Positions 27,197-36,646 of a DNA stretch of 64,000 bases are shown here, piece after piece. Both the position numbers and the translations under genes were made by a program. The notes under the pieces were generated by a model. It ran no database searches. It was not told where the DNA came from and was given only the letters and a program-made list of their open reading frames with translations. Source of the DNA: Pelagibacterium sp. 26DY04 (lineage in GTDB: Bacteria > Pseudomonadota > Alphaproteobacteria > Rhizobiales > Devosiaceae); assembly GCF_031202305.1 (NCBI RefSeq), contig NZ_CP101731.1, forward strand, positions 3,660,501-3,724,500. Reading direction: 5' to 3'. Position 1 is the first letter of the stretch, and every line of letters starts with the position of its first letter.

Positions 27197-28338
27197 TGCA
27201 GGCCGAAGCGGCGCAAACGCCCGACGCCCTTGCCGGCTATAAGCGGCTGGTCGTCAAGATCGGTTCGGCCCTGCTTGTCGATGGGGCGACGGGCAAGCTG
27301 CGCACCCAATGGCTCGCGGCGCTGGCCCAGGATATCGCCGCGCTCAAGGCGAAAGGCTGCGATGTGGTGATCGTCTCCTCGGGCGCCATTGCGCTCGGGC
27401 GCCGCATCCTGGGCCTGCCGGGCAAGACCTTGCCGCTCGACCAGAGCCAGGCGGCGGCCAGCGCTGGCCAGATCGCGCTCTCCCAGGCCTGGGCCAGTCA
27501 TCTTGGCGAGCACGGCATCACCACCGGGCAGATTCTGCTGACCCCCAATATCACCGAGGAGCGGCGCTATTTCCTGAATGCCCGCACCACGATCAACACG
27601 CTTCTGGGCCTGGGCGCGGTGCCCATCATCAATGAGAACGATTCGGTGGCGACCTTCGAGATCCGCTATGGCGACAATGACCGGCTCTCGGCCCGTGTCG
27701 CAACCATGATCGAAGCCGACATGCTCGTGCTGCTCTCCGATGTGGACGGCCTCTATACCGCCCCGCCCGCCCAGGACCCCGACGCCCGGCACATCCCGCA
27801 CGTCGCAGAGATCACGCCCGAAATCGACGCCATGGCCGGCGGCGCGGCAAGCCACCTCTCGCGCGGCGGCATGACCACCAAGCTCGGCGCCGGCAAGATC
27901 GCCACCCATGCCGGAACCGCGATGATCATCGCGCTGGGCACCGCGCCCCATCCGCTGCGCGCCCTCACCCAGGGCGCCCGGCACACATTTTTCGCCCCAA
28001 CCCCCAGCGCCACGGCCGCCCGCAAACGTTGGATCATGGGTACGCTCGAAGTCGCCGGCCAGATCACCATCGATGACGGCGCGGTGCGGGCGCTGAAATC
28101 GGGCCGCTCGCTCCTGCCCATCGGCGTGGTCAAGGTGCGCGGCGCGTTCGTGCGCGGCGATACCGTTGCCGTGCTCGATCTCGATGGCCATGAGATCGCC
28201 CGTGGCCTTGCCGGGCTGGACCGCGAGACGGCCGAGCTGGTCATGGGCAAGAAAAGCGAGACCATCAAGGATATCCTGGGCCCATCCACCCGCACCGAGC
28301 TTGTGCATCGCGACAATCTCGTGCTTTTGGGCCACTAA
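27196..28338 (+). CDS. proB: Glutamate 5-kinase
   Basis: 380 residues from the ATG at 27196, which overlaps the obgE stop by one base; an in-frame ATG at 27184 would add four residues. An amino-acid kinase domain ([10 protein letters not shown] at 17-26, [25 protein letters not shown]) is followed by a C-terminal PUA domain (about 290-370). First step of proline synthesis: ATP-dependent phosphorylation of glutamate, normally feedback-inhibited by proline. Confidence 0.97.
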   Translation: MQAEAAQTPDALAGYKRLVVKIGSALLVDGATGKLRTQWLAALAQDIAALKAKGCDVVIVSSGAIALGRRILGLPGKTLPLDQSQAAASAGQIALSQAWASHLGEHGITTGQILLTPNITEERRYFLNARTTINTLLGLGAVPIINENDSVATFEIRYGDNDRLSARVATMIEADMLVLLSDVDGLYTAPPAQDPDARHIPHVAEITPEIDAMAGGAASHLSRGGMTTKLGAGKIATHAGTAMIIALGTAPHPLRALTQGARHTFFAPTPSATAARKRWIMGTLEVAGQITIDDGAVRALKSGRSLLPIGVVKVRGAFVRGDTVAVLDLDGHEIARGLAGLDRETAELVMGKKSETIKDILGPSTRTELVHRDNLVLLGH

Positions 28339-28354
28339 AAGAATCTGGGAGGCA

Positions 28355-29638
28355 ATGATGAGCGCCGCCGTACCGCAAACCGATGACGTCGCAGCCACCA
28401 TGGCCGCGTTGGGCCGACGCGCCCGCGCCGCAGCATCGATCCTGGCCCACACGGCAACGGACAAGAAGAACGCCGCCCTGCGCGCCGCCGCCCAGGCCAT
28501 CGATATCCGCCGCGGCGACATTCTTGCCGCCAACGCGCTGGATATCGAAGCGGCGAAAAAAGGCGGCATGAGCGCCGCCTTTCTCGACCGCCTGGCGCTC
28601 AACGATGCCCGGCTCGACGGCATCATCGCAGCGCTGAGGACAGTGGCCGACCTCCCCGACCCCGTCGGAACGGTGATCGCCAATTGGCAGCGACCCAACG
28701 GGCTCGACATCTCCCGCGTCCGCACCCCGCTCGGCGTCATCGGGGTGATCTTTGAATCCCGCCCCAACGTCACCGCCGATGCCGGCGCATTGTGCCTCAA
28801 GGCCGGCAACGCGGTGATCCTGCGCGGCGGCTCGGACAGCTTTCATTCCTCGCGCGCCATCCATGCCTGTCTTGTGGAAGGCCTCAAGGCCGGCGGGCTC
28901 CCCGAGGACGCCATCCAGATCGTCCCCACCACCGACCGCGCGGCCGTGGGCGAAATGCTCAAGGGCCTTAATGGCAATATCGACGTCATCGTGCCGCGTG
29001 GCGGCAAGGGGTTGGTGGGACGCGTGCAATCGGAAGCGCGCGTTCCGGTCTTTGCCCATCTCGAGGGCCTGGTGCATGTCTATGTCGACAAAAGCGCCGA
29101 TCTCGATATCGCGGTCAAGGTGATCGCCAACGCCAAGATGCGCCGCACCGGCATTTGCGGCGCCGCCGAAACGCTGCTGATTCACACCGATGCGGTCGCC
29201 ACCCATCTCAAGCCCATTGTTGACGCCCTGATCGAAAAGGGCTGCGAAATCCGCGGCGATGAGGCGGTTCGGGCCGTCGTTGCGGCCAAGCCCGCCACCG
29301 AGGACGATTGGCGCACCGAATATGAGGACGCCATCATCTCGGTCAAAGTGGTCACGGACGTTGCCGAGGCCATCGCCCATATCGAGCATTATTCCTCCCA
29401 CCACACCGAGGCGGTGATCGCCGAAGACCCGGCGGTGGTGGAAAAATTCTTCAACCAGATCGATTCGGCGATCCTCATGCACAATGCCTCCACCCAGTTC
29501 GCCGATGGCGGTGAATTCGGCTTCGGCGGCGAGATCGGCATAGCCACGGGCAAGATGCACGCGCGTGGCCCGGTCGGGGTCGAGCAATTGACCAGTTTCA
29601 AATATCTCGTGCGCGGAAACGGGCAGACCCGTCCTTGA
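28355..29638 (+). CDS. proA: Glutamate-5-semialdehyde dehydrogenase (gamma-glutamyl phosphate reductase)
   Basis: 427 residues. Start at 28355 after GGGAGG, with a second in-frame ATG directly after. An aldehyde-dehydrogenase fold with the catalytic Cys in [13 protein letters not shown] near residue 266 and the signature VIPRGGKGL (nearly V-P-R-G-G). It reduces gamma-glutamyl phosphate with NADPH, following ProB. A C-terminal [19 protein letters not shown] segment is strongly conserved in ProA. Confidence 0.97.
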   Translation: MMSAAVPQTDDVAATMAALGRRARAAASILAHTATDKKNAALRAAAQAIDIRRGDILAANALDIEAAKKGGMSAAFLDRLALNDARLDGIIAALRTVADLPDPVGTVIANWQRPNGLDISRVRTPLGVIGVIFESRPNVTADAGALCLKAGNAVILRGGSDSFHSSRAIHACLVEGLKAGGLPEDAIQIVPTTDRAAVGEMLKGLNGNIDVIVPRGGKGLVGRVQSEARVPVFAHLEGLVHVYVDKSADLDIAVKVIANAKMRRTGICGAAETLLIHTDAVATHLKPIVDALIEKGCEIRGDEAVRAVVAAKPATEDDWRTEYEDAIISVKVVTDVAEAIAHIEHYSSHHTEAVIAEDPAVVEKFFNQIDSAILMHNASTQFADGGEFGFGGEIGIATGKMHARGPVGVEQLTSFKYLVRGNGQTRP

Positions 29639-30288
29639 GCCGGCTCATCCTCCCCGGTACGACCGACCTGCCCCCCTCGGCGCCCGGCATGCGCATCGGG
29701 CTGTTCGGCGGCAGCTTCAACCCGCCCCATGAGGGCCATCGCCTCGTCTCGCGCGAAAGTCTCAAGCGCCTCAACCTCGATGCGATCTGGTGGCTGGTGA
29801 CGCCGGGAAACCCCCTCAAGACCCACGAAGACCTCGCCCCGCTCGCCGAGCGGGTTGCGGCCGCGCGGGCGCTTGTCGACCATCCGGCCGTCCGCGTCAC
29901 CGGTTTCGAAGCGGCGCGCGGCTTTACCTACACCTATCAGACGCTCGAATTTCTCACCCGAACCCTGGCGGACCGGCGTTTCGTCTGGATCATGGGCGCC
30001 GATAGCCTCTCGAGCTTTCACCGCTGGGAGCGCTGGGAGGATATTTTCTGCCTGCTCCCCATCGCCGTCTATGTCCGGCCCGGCTCGACCCGCTGCGCCC
30101 CGTTTTCCAAGGCGGCCCTGCGCTTTGCCCGCAGCCGGATCGATGAAGCCGACGCCCCGCGCCTTGCATCCATGCACCCGCCCGCCTGGGTGTTCCTGCA
30201 TGGGCTGATGAGTTCGCTCTCATCGACCCAGCTCCGCAACGGTACCGAAAAGGCCAAGAACCCTGACTTTTGGTTACCGTCTCATTAA
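29635..30288 (+). CDS. nadD: Nicotinate-nucleotide adenylyltransferase
   Basis: 217 residues from a TTG at 29635 that overlaps the proA stop; an in-frame ATG at 29689 begins exactly at the core strand and is an alternative. The nucleotidyltransferase signature [15 protein letters not shown] is complete, and a late SSTQLRNG holds the ISSTxIR-type motif. Transfers AMP to nicotinate mononucleotide in NAD synthesis. The nadD-rsfS-rlmH order is widely conserved. Confidence 0.95.
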   Translation: MSRLILPGTTDLPPSAPGMRIGLFGGSFNPPHEGHRLVSRESLKRLNLDAIWWLVTPGNPLKTHEDLAPLAERVAAARALVDHPAVRVTGFEAARGFTYTYQTLEFLTRTLADRRFVWIMGADSLSSFHRWERWEDIFCLLPIAVYVRPGSTRCAPFSKAALRFARSRIDEADAPRLASMHPPAWVFLHGLMSSLSSTQLRNGTEKAKNPDFWLPSH

Positions 30289-30470
30289 CGACATTAATCC
30301 ATGATCGCTTCTATGGGGCAGGCGCCCTTGGCAAAGCGCTTCGCGAGCCTCATATTGATGGCGTGCAACGCGGCAGGCGATGCACGCGTTTTATCCAAGG
30401 TCACGAGAAGGAAACTGATTAGGCTTTTGATGACCCAGCACATGCCCTATAGGGCGGAGGACCGCGCTTG

Positions 30471-30863
30471 ATGGCTCCCACGCCCCACAAGTCGGTATCG
30501 AACGATACCGCGCCCATGGCCGCTCCCCAGGTCCAGCTTCTCGAACTGGTTCTCGCGTCGCTCGAAGACGCCAAGGCCGAAAATACGATCGCCATCGACA
30601 TCACCGGAAAATCGTCGCTCTCGGACCACATGGTGGTGACCTCCGGGCGCTCGAACCGTCATGTCGCAGCCGTCGCCGACCAATTGGTCAAGGCGCTCAA
30701 GGAAAACGGCTACGACAAGCCCCGGATCGAAGGCCTGCCGGCCGCCGACTGGGTTCTGGTCGATGCTTCCGATGTGATCGTGCACATCTTCCGGCCCGAG
30801 GTTCGCGAGTTCTACAACATCGAAAAGATGTGGGCCGCGGATTTCGGAACCGACACGCACTGA
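30471..30863 (+). CDS. rsfS: Ribosomal silencing factor RsfS
   Basis: 130 residues. Contains the RsfS/Iojap core: [37 protein letters not shown] and a C-terminal [10 protein letters not shown]. It binds L14 and blocks subunit joining during starvation. The ATG at 30471 follows GGCGGAGG; a TTG directly upstream is less likely. The 182-base gap after nadD shows no clear element. Confidence 0.95.
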   Translation: MAPTPHKSVSNDTAPMAAPQVQLLELVLASLEDAKAENTIAIDITGKSSLSDHMVVTSGRSNRHVAAVADQLVKALKENGYDKPRIEGLPAADWVLVDASDVIVHIFRPEVREFYNIEKMWAADFGTDTH

Positions 30864-30879
30864 TTCGTTTCCGAATCGG

Positions 30880-31365
30880 ATGCGGGTGCTGATCATTGCC
30901 GTCGGGCGGATGAAATCCGGGCCCGAACGCGATCTTGTGGCGCGCTATCTCGACCGCGCCACCGCCGGCGGACGATCGCTGGGGCTTACCGATTTTGCGG
31001 TGATCGAGCTGGCAGAATCGCGCGCTTCGAGCGCCGATGCCCGCAAGGCCGAGGAAGCCCGCGCCATCGGTGGCGCCCTGCCTGACAAATCGGTCGTGAT
31101 TGCCCTCGACGAGCGCGGCCGGTCACTCTCCAGCCCCGAGTTCACCGACAGGATCGCCCAATGGCGCGACGGTGGACGCCCGGCCCTGGCGCTGCTGATC
31201 GGCGGCGCCGACGGCCTCGATCCCGAGCTGCGCAAATCCGCTGATCTTGTCGTTTCCTTTTCCGCCATGACCTGGCCGCACCAGCTCGTGCGCATCATGG
31301 CCGCGGAACAGCTCTACCGCGCCACCACAATTTTATCGGGCCATCCCTACCATCGGGGCGATTGA
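30880..31365 (+). CDS. rlmH: 23S rRNA (pseudouridine-1915-N3) methyltransferase
   Basis: 161 residues, SPOUT fold. [26 protein letters not shown] (SAM-binding trefoil knot) and the C-terminal [17 protein letters not shown] are the RlmH hallmarks. Methylates pseudouridine 1915 in helix 69 of assembled ribosomes. It begins 16 bases after rsfS. Confidence 0.97.
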   Translation: MRVLIIAVGRMKSGPERDLVARYLDRATAGGRSLGLTDFAVIELAESRASSADARKAEEARAIGGALPDKSVVIALDERGRSLSSPEFTDRIAQWRDGGRPALALLIGGADGLDPELRKSADLVVSFSAMTWPHQLVRIMAAEQLYRATTILSGHPYHRGD

Positions 31366-31411
31366 TGGCCGTGTCTCTGCTATTGTCCGGGCTGATTCGG
31401 AGTTTGCCGGT

Positions 31412-32782
31412 TTGAGCCTGCCCGTGGGACCGTTCCATTTCCGCTCGATCGTCGCTGCGAGCCTTGCCGCCCTGGCGGCGGGCGCGCTTGCGCTGGGGCT
31501 TGCCACTGGGCCGTTGGGCGCGCAGGAAGAAGTCCTGCCCGATCCCGAAACCATCCCCACCGACAATCTCGAGCAAACCGCCGCCGAGGCCCAGGGCAAT
31601 CTCCAGGCCGTCCAGGGCGAAATCGATCTCAGCGAGGAGCGGATCGAAGCCATCCGGGCCGAGATCGAGGCGCTCGATGGCGACGCCACCCAATTGGGGC
31701 TGGAACTGACCGCCGCCGCCCAGCGCGTGGATATGGCCGATGAGGATATCCGGCTGATCGAGGAGCGGCTGCAGGAACTGTTCGCCGAGGAACAGGCCGT
31801 CCGCTCGCGCCTCGACGGCCACGACCGCTCCATCTCCAACCTTTTGGCCTCCCTGCAGCGCATCTCCGCCACCCCGCCCCCGGCTATGATCGTCGACCCC
31901 ACCGACGCCCTGGGCTCGGCCCGCGCCGCGATGCTGTTGGGCGCGGTTCTGCCCCAGCTCCAGCAGCGCGCCGAAACCGTCACCGAGGATCTCAACGCGC
32001 TCATGGCCCTCAAGCAGACAGCGCTCGAGGAAGCCGACCGGCTCAACGCCAACCTCACCACGCTCAACGAGGAACGGCTGCGCATCGCCACCATCATCCA
32101 GGCCCGCCAGCAGGGTCTCGAATGGCTGAGCGAGGACCTGCTGCGCGAGCAGGCCGAAGCCCAGGCGCTCGCCGATCGCGCCACTTCTCTCGAACAATTG
32201 ATCGAGAGCCTTGATACCCGCATCGCTGCCGTCACCGCCGCCGACGAGGCCACCCGCGCCGCCAATGCCGGCGAAACCGTCCCCACCCTCGATCCCGAGA
32301 CGCTTGAGCTCGCTTTCGCCGACACCGCGCGCACCGAGCCAGCCGTGCCGATCGCCGCCGCCAAGGGCTATCTCACAGCCCCGGTGCGCGGCGTGCCCGT
32401 CACCACCTATGGCGCCGCCGACGGCTTTGGCGGCACCGCCAAGGGCCTGACGATGTCCACGACCGAGGACGCCACCGTGGTCGCCCCCGCCGATGGCTGG
32501 GTGGTCTATACCGGCCCCTTCCTCAATTACGGCCAAATCGTCATTCTCAATGCTGGTCAGGATTATCTCGTGGTGCTCGCGGGTCTCGAAACCGTGTCGG
32601 TCGAGCGCGGCGCCTTCGTGCAAATGGGAACGAGCGTGGGCACCATGGGCGAAGCGTCCGGGGACGATGGTGGCGGATCGGGCCCGGCATTGTATATAGA
32701 ATTGAGGGAGGGCGGCATTCCCATCGATCCGGAAGGATGGTGGACAGCCGGCTCCCAGCAACAGGAAAGTGGAACGAGCTGA
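31412..32782 (+). CDS. EnvC-like murein hydrolase activator (degenerate LytM domain)
   Basis: 456 residues. A signal sequence (about 1-37) precedes long coiled coils (about 45-140 and 185-285), then a C-terminal M23/LytM-like domain (about 325-450). In that domain the zinc-binding HxGxD is replaced by AKGLTM and the HxH by ALYIEL, as in EnvC, which activates amidases instead of cutting peptidoglycan itself. The TTG at 31412 overlaps the stop of a 16-codon reading frame that starts on the rlmH stop; coupling through it is possible. The gene precedes ctpA with a one-base overlap. Confidence 0.85.
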   Translation: MSLPVGPFHFRSIVAASLAALAAGALALGLATGPLGAQEEVLPDPETIPTDNLEQTAAEAQGNLQAVQGEIDLSEERIEAIRAEIEALDGDATQLGLELTAAAQRVDMADEDIRLIEERLQELFAEEQAVRSRLDGHDRSISNLLASLQRISATPPPAMIVDPTDALGSARAAMLLGAVLPQLQQRAETVTEDLNALMALKQTALEEADRLNANLTTLNEERLRIATIIQARQQGLEWLSEDLLREQAEAQALADRATSLEQLIESLDTRIAAVTAADEATRAANAGETVPTLDPETLELAFADTARTEPAVPIAAAKGYLTAPVRGVPVTTYGAADGFGGTAKGLTMSTTEDATVVAPADGWVVYTGPFLNYGQIVILNAGQDYLVVLAGLETVSVERGAFVQMGTSVGTMGEASGDDGGGSGPALYIELREGGIPIDPEGWWTAGSQQQESGTS

Positions 32783-34164
32783 TGGCGGTGGTTTTCAAGC
32801 GGGCTCTGATCGCGCTCATGGCGGTGCTTGTGTCGGTCGGTCCGATCGCGGCGCAGACCGAACAAGGCGAGATGACCCAACAGGAGCAGGACGAATTCTA
32901 TCGTCAGCTCGAATTGTTCGGGCTGGTGCTCGATCGCATCCGCGACGAATATATCGAAGCCCCCGACGAGACCGAACTGATCCGCGCCGCCATCCAGGGC
33001 ATGCTGACCTCGCTCGATCCGCACTCGGCCTACCTTTCGCCCGAGAGCTTTGCCGATGTGCGCGAGGACACCTCGGGCACCTTCGGCGGCCTGGGCATCG
33101 AGGTCACCATGGAAGAGGGGCTGGTCAAGGTCGTCACCCCCTATGACGAAAGCCCCGCCTCGCGCGCCGGGATCCTCGCCAACGATTTCGTTGTCGAGAT
33201 CGACGGCCAGCAGGTCATGGGCATGACCCTTGACGAGGCGGTGGAGCTGATGCGCGGCGAAATCGGCACAGATGTGGATGTCGTCATCGCCCGTGAAGGT
33301 GTCGACCAGCCCATTGAGTTGACCCTCACCCGCGACATCATCGAGGTTTCGGCGGTGCGCTGGAGCATGGAACGCGACGTGCCCGTCATCCGCCTTTCGC
33401 GGTTCTCCGGCCAGGCCTTCAGCGGGCTCGACGAGGCGATCCGCGAGATCTTTGCCGAAAACGATGGCGAAGCGCCCACCGGCATCATTCTCGACCTGCG
33501 CAACAATCCCGGCGGGCTTGTCGATCAGGCCCAGTTCGTGGCCGATGCCTTCCTCTCCCAGGGCTCGGTGGTGCTGACGCGGGGGCGGATCGACAGCCAG
33601 AACTCGCGCTACGATGCCCGTCCCGACGAGCTCGACGCCATGCTGGCCGATGTGCCGGTGATCGTGCTCATCAATGGCGGGTCGGCCTCGGCGGCCGAAA
33701 TCGTCGCCGGTGCGCTCCAGGATCAGGGCCGCGCCACGCTTGTGGGCACCCGGTCCTTCGGCAAGGGTTCCGTCCAGTCGATCATTCCCCTGGGCTTTGA
33801 CGGCGCCATGCGCCTGACCACGGCGCGCTACTACACGCCCAACAACCGTTCGATCCAGGCGCTCGGCATCACGCCCGATATCGAAGTGCTCCAGGATGTT
33901 CCCGAGGAACTCCAGGGCTTTGATACCATCATCGGCGAGGCTGGCCTTGCCGGCCATATCGCGGGCGAAGAAGAGGAGGCAACGGTTGGCTCCTCGGTCT
34001 ATGTTCCCGCCGACAAGGCCGAAGACAATCAGCTCCAGCACGCCATCGATCTCATCCTGGGCGAAACCGAGGACCCGGCCTTCCCACCCAATCCTGATGC
34101 GGTGGTGGCCCAGCAGGATACCGAAGCGGCCGAAGCTGAGGCCGAAACCACCGAAACCGAATAG
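32782..34164 (+). CDS. ctpA: Carboxy-terminal processing protease (S41)
   Basis: 460 residues. Signal peptide to about residue 24 (IAA|QT), PDZ domain (about 90-170) and S41 catalytic domain with Ser303 in NGGSASAAE and Lys near 328 in RSFGKGSVQ. It trims or degrades periplasmic and envelope proteins, including peptidoglycan hydrolases. Linked to the EnvC-like gene by TGATG overlap, a pairing conserved in this group. The C-terminal tail is Glu/Thr-rich and likely disordered. Confidence 0.95.
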   Translation: MAVVFKRALIALMAVLVSVGPIAAQTEQGEMTQQEQDEFYRQLELFGLVLDRIRDEYIEAPDETELIRAAIQGMLTSLDPHSAYLSPESFADVREDTSGTFGGLGIEVTMEEGLVKVVTPYDESPASRAGILANDFVVEIDGQQVMGMTLDEAVELMRGEIGTDVDVVIAREGVDQPIELTLTRDIIEVSAVRWSMERDVPVIRLSRFSGQAFSGLDEAIREIFAENDGEAPTGIILDLRNNPGGLVDQAQFVADAFLSQGSVVLTRGRIDSQNSRYDARPDELDAMLADVPVIVLINGGSASAAEIVAGALQDQGRATLVGTRSFGKGSVQSIIPLGFDGAMRLTTARYYTPNNRSIQALGITPDIEVLQDVPEELQGFDTIIGEAGLAGHIAGEEEEATVGSSVYVPADKAEDNQLQHAIDLILGETEDPAFPPNPDAVVAQQDTEAAEAEAETTETE

Positions 34165-34179
34165 ACGGCTCGACAACTC

Positions 34180-34200
34180 GGCCCCCCGTTCGGGGGGCCG
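34180..34200 (+). terminator. Hairpin after ctpA
   Basis: CGGCCCCCC pairs with GGGGGGCCG around a four-base loop, 15 bases past the ctpA stop. There is no T-run, so termination may be partial. Confidence 0.5.
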
Positions 34201-34240
34201 AACCGTTCCAGTGCTCGGGGGAAACCGGAACACTAGTGCC

Positions 34241-35383
34241 ATGACTGACGAGTTGAGCGCCCCGCTCGGCCGCAAACGCCGCAAGAATAACAAGTCGGGA
34301 TCGCCCTCCCCGATGGCTTGGCCATGGGGACGGATCGGCGCGGCACTCCTCGCGCTCATCGTTCTGGGCGTTGTCGGCTGGATCGTTCTTGTCGACGATC
34401 CCCTTGGCGGACGCCCTGTCGCCGAAGCGCCGGTCAACACCCAGCCGGTCGAGAACCCGGTGGCGATCGAACTCGCCAGCCCGTCCGAACCTGCCCAGGC
34501 CACCGCGACGCCCGCGGACGGCCCCTCGATCATCACCCTTTCCGACATCCCCGCCGACGATGACGAACTGGCTGCGGCAGGCCCGGACCGGGATCTCTTC
34601 GAGATGACCGAAAACGGTCCCCTGCCCCGCGTCAGCCCCAGCGGCCTTGCGCCCCATGAGGCCTATGCCCGGCCTTCGATTTCCCCCGCCTCGGCCGGCG
34701 GACGCAAGCTCATCGCGGTGGTCGTATCCGGCCTGGGGCTGAGCGAGGCAACCACACGAGAAGCCATCGATGCGCTACCGGGCACCGTGACACTCGCCTT
34801 CGCTCCCTACGGCGGCAACCTCACCGCGCTGGCCGACGAGGCACGGGCCGACGGGCATGAACTCATGCTCGAAATTCCGCTCGAACCCTTCGATTATCCC
34901 CAGAACGATCCCGGCCCACACACTCTTTTGGTGGATCAGCCGCCGCGCGACAACCTCGAAAAGCTCTATTGGCTGTTGACGCGGATGACCGGCTATACCG
35001 GCGTTCTCAACCATATGGGCGCGCGCTTTACCGCGTCGGCCGCCGATTTCGCGCCCGTCATGGAAGAGCTCGGGCTGCGCGGGCTGGCCTATCTCGACGA
35101 TGGCAGCTCCAACCGGTCGGTCGCCCCGCAACTGGCGCGCCAGAACGATGTTCCCTATGCCCGCATCGACGCGGTGATCGATACCAATCCCTCCCAGGCG
35201 GCCATCATGAGCGCGCTCGACGGCCTCAAGGCAGCCGCCGACCAACGCGGCCAGGCTCTCGGCATCCTTTCAGCGCTGCCCGTATCCATCCGCACCCTGG
35301 CCGATTGGGCCGATACGCTCGATGAGGAGCAATATCTTCTGGTCCCGGTCAGCACCCTTTCCACTCTCGAGGCAAATCAATGA
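34241..35383 (+). CDS. Divergent polysaccharide deacetylase family protein (YibQ type)
   Basis: 380 residues. A short basic N terminus (RKRRKNNK), one membrane anchor (about 25-50), a disordered Pro/Ala/Asp-rich linker, then the divergent polysaccharide deacetylase domain (about 155-375): VVVSGLGLSEA, LAFAPYGGNL, HELMLEIPLEPFDYP, NHMGARFTA and AYLDDGSS. Family members lie beside EnvC/CtpA genes and are thought to act on envelope glycans, but catalysis is not proven. Its stop overlaps rppH by four bases. Confidence 0.88.
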   Translation: MTDELSAPLGRKRRKNNKSGSPSPMAWPWGRIGAALLALIVLGVVGWIVLVDDPLGGRPVAEAPVNTQPVENPVAIELASPSEPAQATATPADGPSIITLSDIPADDDELAAAGPDRDLFEMTENGPLPRVSPSGLAPHEAYARPSISPASAGGRKLIAVVVSGLGLSEATTREAIDALPGTVTLAFAPYGGNLTALADEARADGHELMLEIPLEPFDYPQNDPGPHTLLVDQPPRDNLEKLYWLLTRMTGYTGVLNHMGARFTASAADFAPVMEELGLRGLAYLDDGSSNRSVAPQLARQNDVPYARIDAVIDTNPSQAAIMSALDGLKAAADQRGQALGILSALPVSIRTLADWADTLDEEQYLLVPVSTLSTLEANQ

Positions 35384-35916
35384 CCCAGTCTCCGCGGCGC
35401 GAGGACATGCCCTACCGCGATTGCGTCGGCATCGCGCTCTTTAATGCCGAGGGCAAAGTCTTCATTGCCCGCCGCATCCTCACCCCCGGCCCCGACACCT
35501 CCGAAGTCGACGCTCCCTGGCAGATGCCGCAGGGCGGGATCGATGATGGCGAGGAGCCCCTGCGCGCCGCCTATCGCGAGCTTTTCGAGGAAACCGGCAT
35601 CCGCACCATCCGTCTTCTCGCCGAAGCGCCCGATTGGATCGAATATGACCTGCCCGACGAGGTGCTGGGCATCGCGCTCAAGGGCAAGTATCGCGGCCAG
35701 CGCCAGAAATGGTTCGCCTTCCTTTTCGAAGGCGAAGAAGCCGAAATCACTCTCTGCCACGACAATCCCGGCATCGATCCCGAATTCGACGCCTGGGCCT
35801 GGGAAGATTTCGACAAGGTTCCCGAGATCATCGTGCCCTTCAAGCGCCCTGCCTATCTCGAAGTGCGCGACGCCTTCGCCCACCTGCCGCAAGATATCCA
35901 GGCCCGCAAGCCGTGA
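35380..35916 (+). CDS. rppH: RNA pyrophosphohydrolase (Nudix)
   Basis: 178 residues. A full Nudix box, G-x5-E-x7-RELFEETGI, starts at about residue 50 (GGIDDGEEPLRAAYREL). The N-terminal YRDCVGIALFN and central GQRQKWFAFLFEG fit RppH/NudH. It removes pyrophosphate from mRNA 5' ends to start decay. Overlaps both neighbours by four bases. Confidence 0.95.
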   Translation: MTQSPRREDMPYRDCVGIALFNAEGKVFIARRILTPGPDTSEVDAPWQMPQGGIDDGEEPLRAAYRELFEETGIRTIRLLAEAPDWIEYDLPDEVLGIALKGKYRGQRQKWFAFLFEGEEAEITLCHDNPGIDPEFDAWAWEDFDKVPEIIVPFKRPAYLEVRDAFAHLPQDIQARKP

Positions 35917-36599
35917 AAACCATCGGCATCATCGGCGGGATGAGCTGGGAATCGAGCGCGCAATATTACGCGCTCATCAACCGGCACACCGCCAGCCGGC
36001 GCGGCGGCCTGCATTCGGCGCCCATCATCCTGGATTCCCTCGATTTCGCCGCCTTCGAAACCCTCCAGGCTCGAGGTGACTGGCAGCGCGCCGGCGAGCT
36101 GCTGGCCGCTTCGGCCCGGCGCCTCCAGGCCGCCGGCGCCGACCTGCTCGTCCTCGCCACCAACACCATGCATATCGTGGCCGAGGACATCGAAAGCGCC
36201 GTTTCGATCCCCTTCCTCCACATCGCCGATCCCACCGCCGACGCGCTCCTCGCCGATGGCGCCGGAACGGTGGGATTGCTGGGCACCCGGTTCACCATGG
36301 AGATGGATTTCTACAAGGACCGGCTGCGCGCCCGCGGTCTCGAGCCGCTGGTCCCCGAGGTGGATAGGACCAATCTTGACGGCATCATCTATAACGAGCT
36401 CTGTCGCGGCATCGTCAGCGACGCCTCGCGCGCCGTCTATGTCGAGGCCATCGAGCGCCTCGCCGCCCGAGGCGCAGAGGCAATCATTCTCGGCTGCACC
36501 GAAATCGGCATGCTGATTTCCGACGATGACAGTCCCTTGCCCGTCTATGACACCACGGCCCTGCACGCGGCGGCAGCCGTCGAAGCGGCCCTGAAATAA
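35913..36599 (+). CDS. Aspartate/glutamate racemase family protein, YgeA type
   Basis: 228 residues from GTG at 35913, which overlaps the rppH stop (GTGA). Two-domain Asp/Glu racemase fold: TIGIIGGMSWES at the start, LATNTMH with Thr83 where most racemases have Cys, and the second catalytic Cys at C195 in LGCTEIGML. The same Thr/Cys pair occurs in E. coli YgeA, a broad-range amino-acid racemase, so a broad racemase is a better guess than an Asp-specific one. The context does not reveal the substrate. Confidence 0.85.
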   Translation: MKTIGIIGGMSWESSAQYYALINRHTASRRGGLHSAPIILDSLDFAAFETLQARGDWQRAGELLAASARRLQAAGADLLVLATNTMHIVAEDIESAVSIPFLHIADPTADALLADGAGTVGLLGTRFTMEMDFYKDRLRARGLEPLVPEVDRTNLDGIIYNELCRGIVSDASRAVYVEAIERLAARGAEAIILGCTEIGMLISDDDSPLPVYDTTALHAAAAVEAALK

Positions 36600-36624
36600 A
36601 AAAGGGGCGCCCACGCGCCCCTTC
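36598..36624. terminator. Bidirectional terminator between the racemase and the chemoreceptor
   Basis: GGGGCGC (36604-36610) pairs with GCGCCCC (36615-36621). The plus-strand A-run on the left gives a T-rich tail for the minus-strand receptor gene, while the plus-strand tail is only TT, so termination should be stronger on the minus strand. Confidence 0.8.
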
Positions 36625-36646
36625 CCATTGATCTGCCGGAGAAGTC

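Noticed and set aside
31365..31415. 16-codon frame starting on the rlmH stop
   Set aside because: Could be a leader peptide coupling rlmH to the EnvC-like gene, but there is nothing beyond position to support translation.
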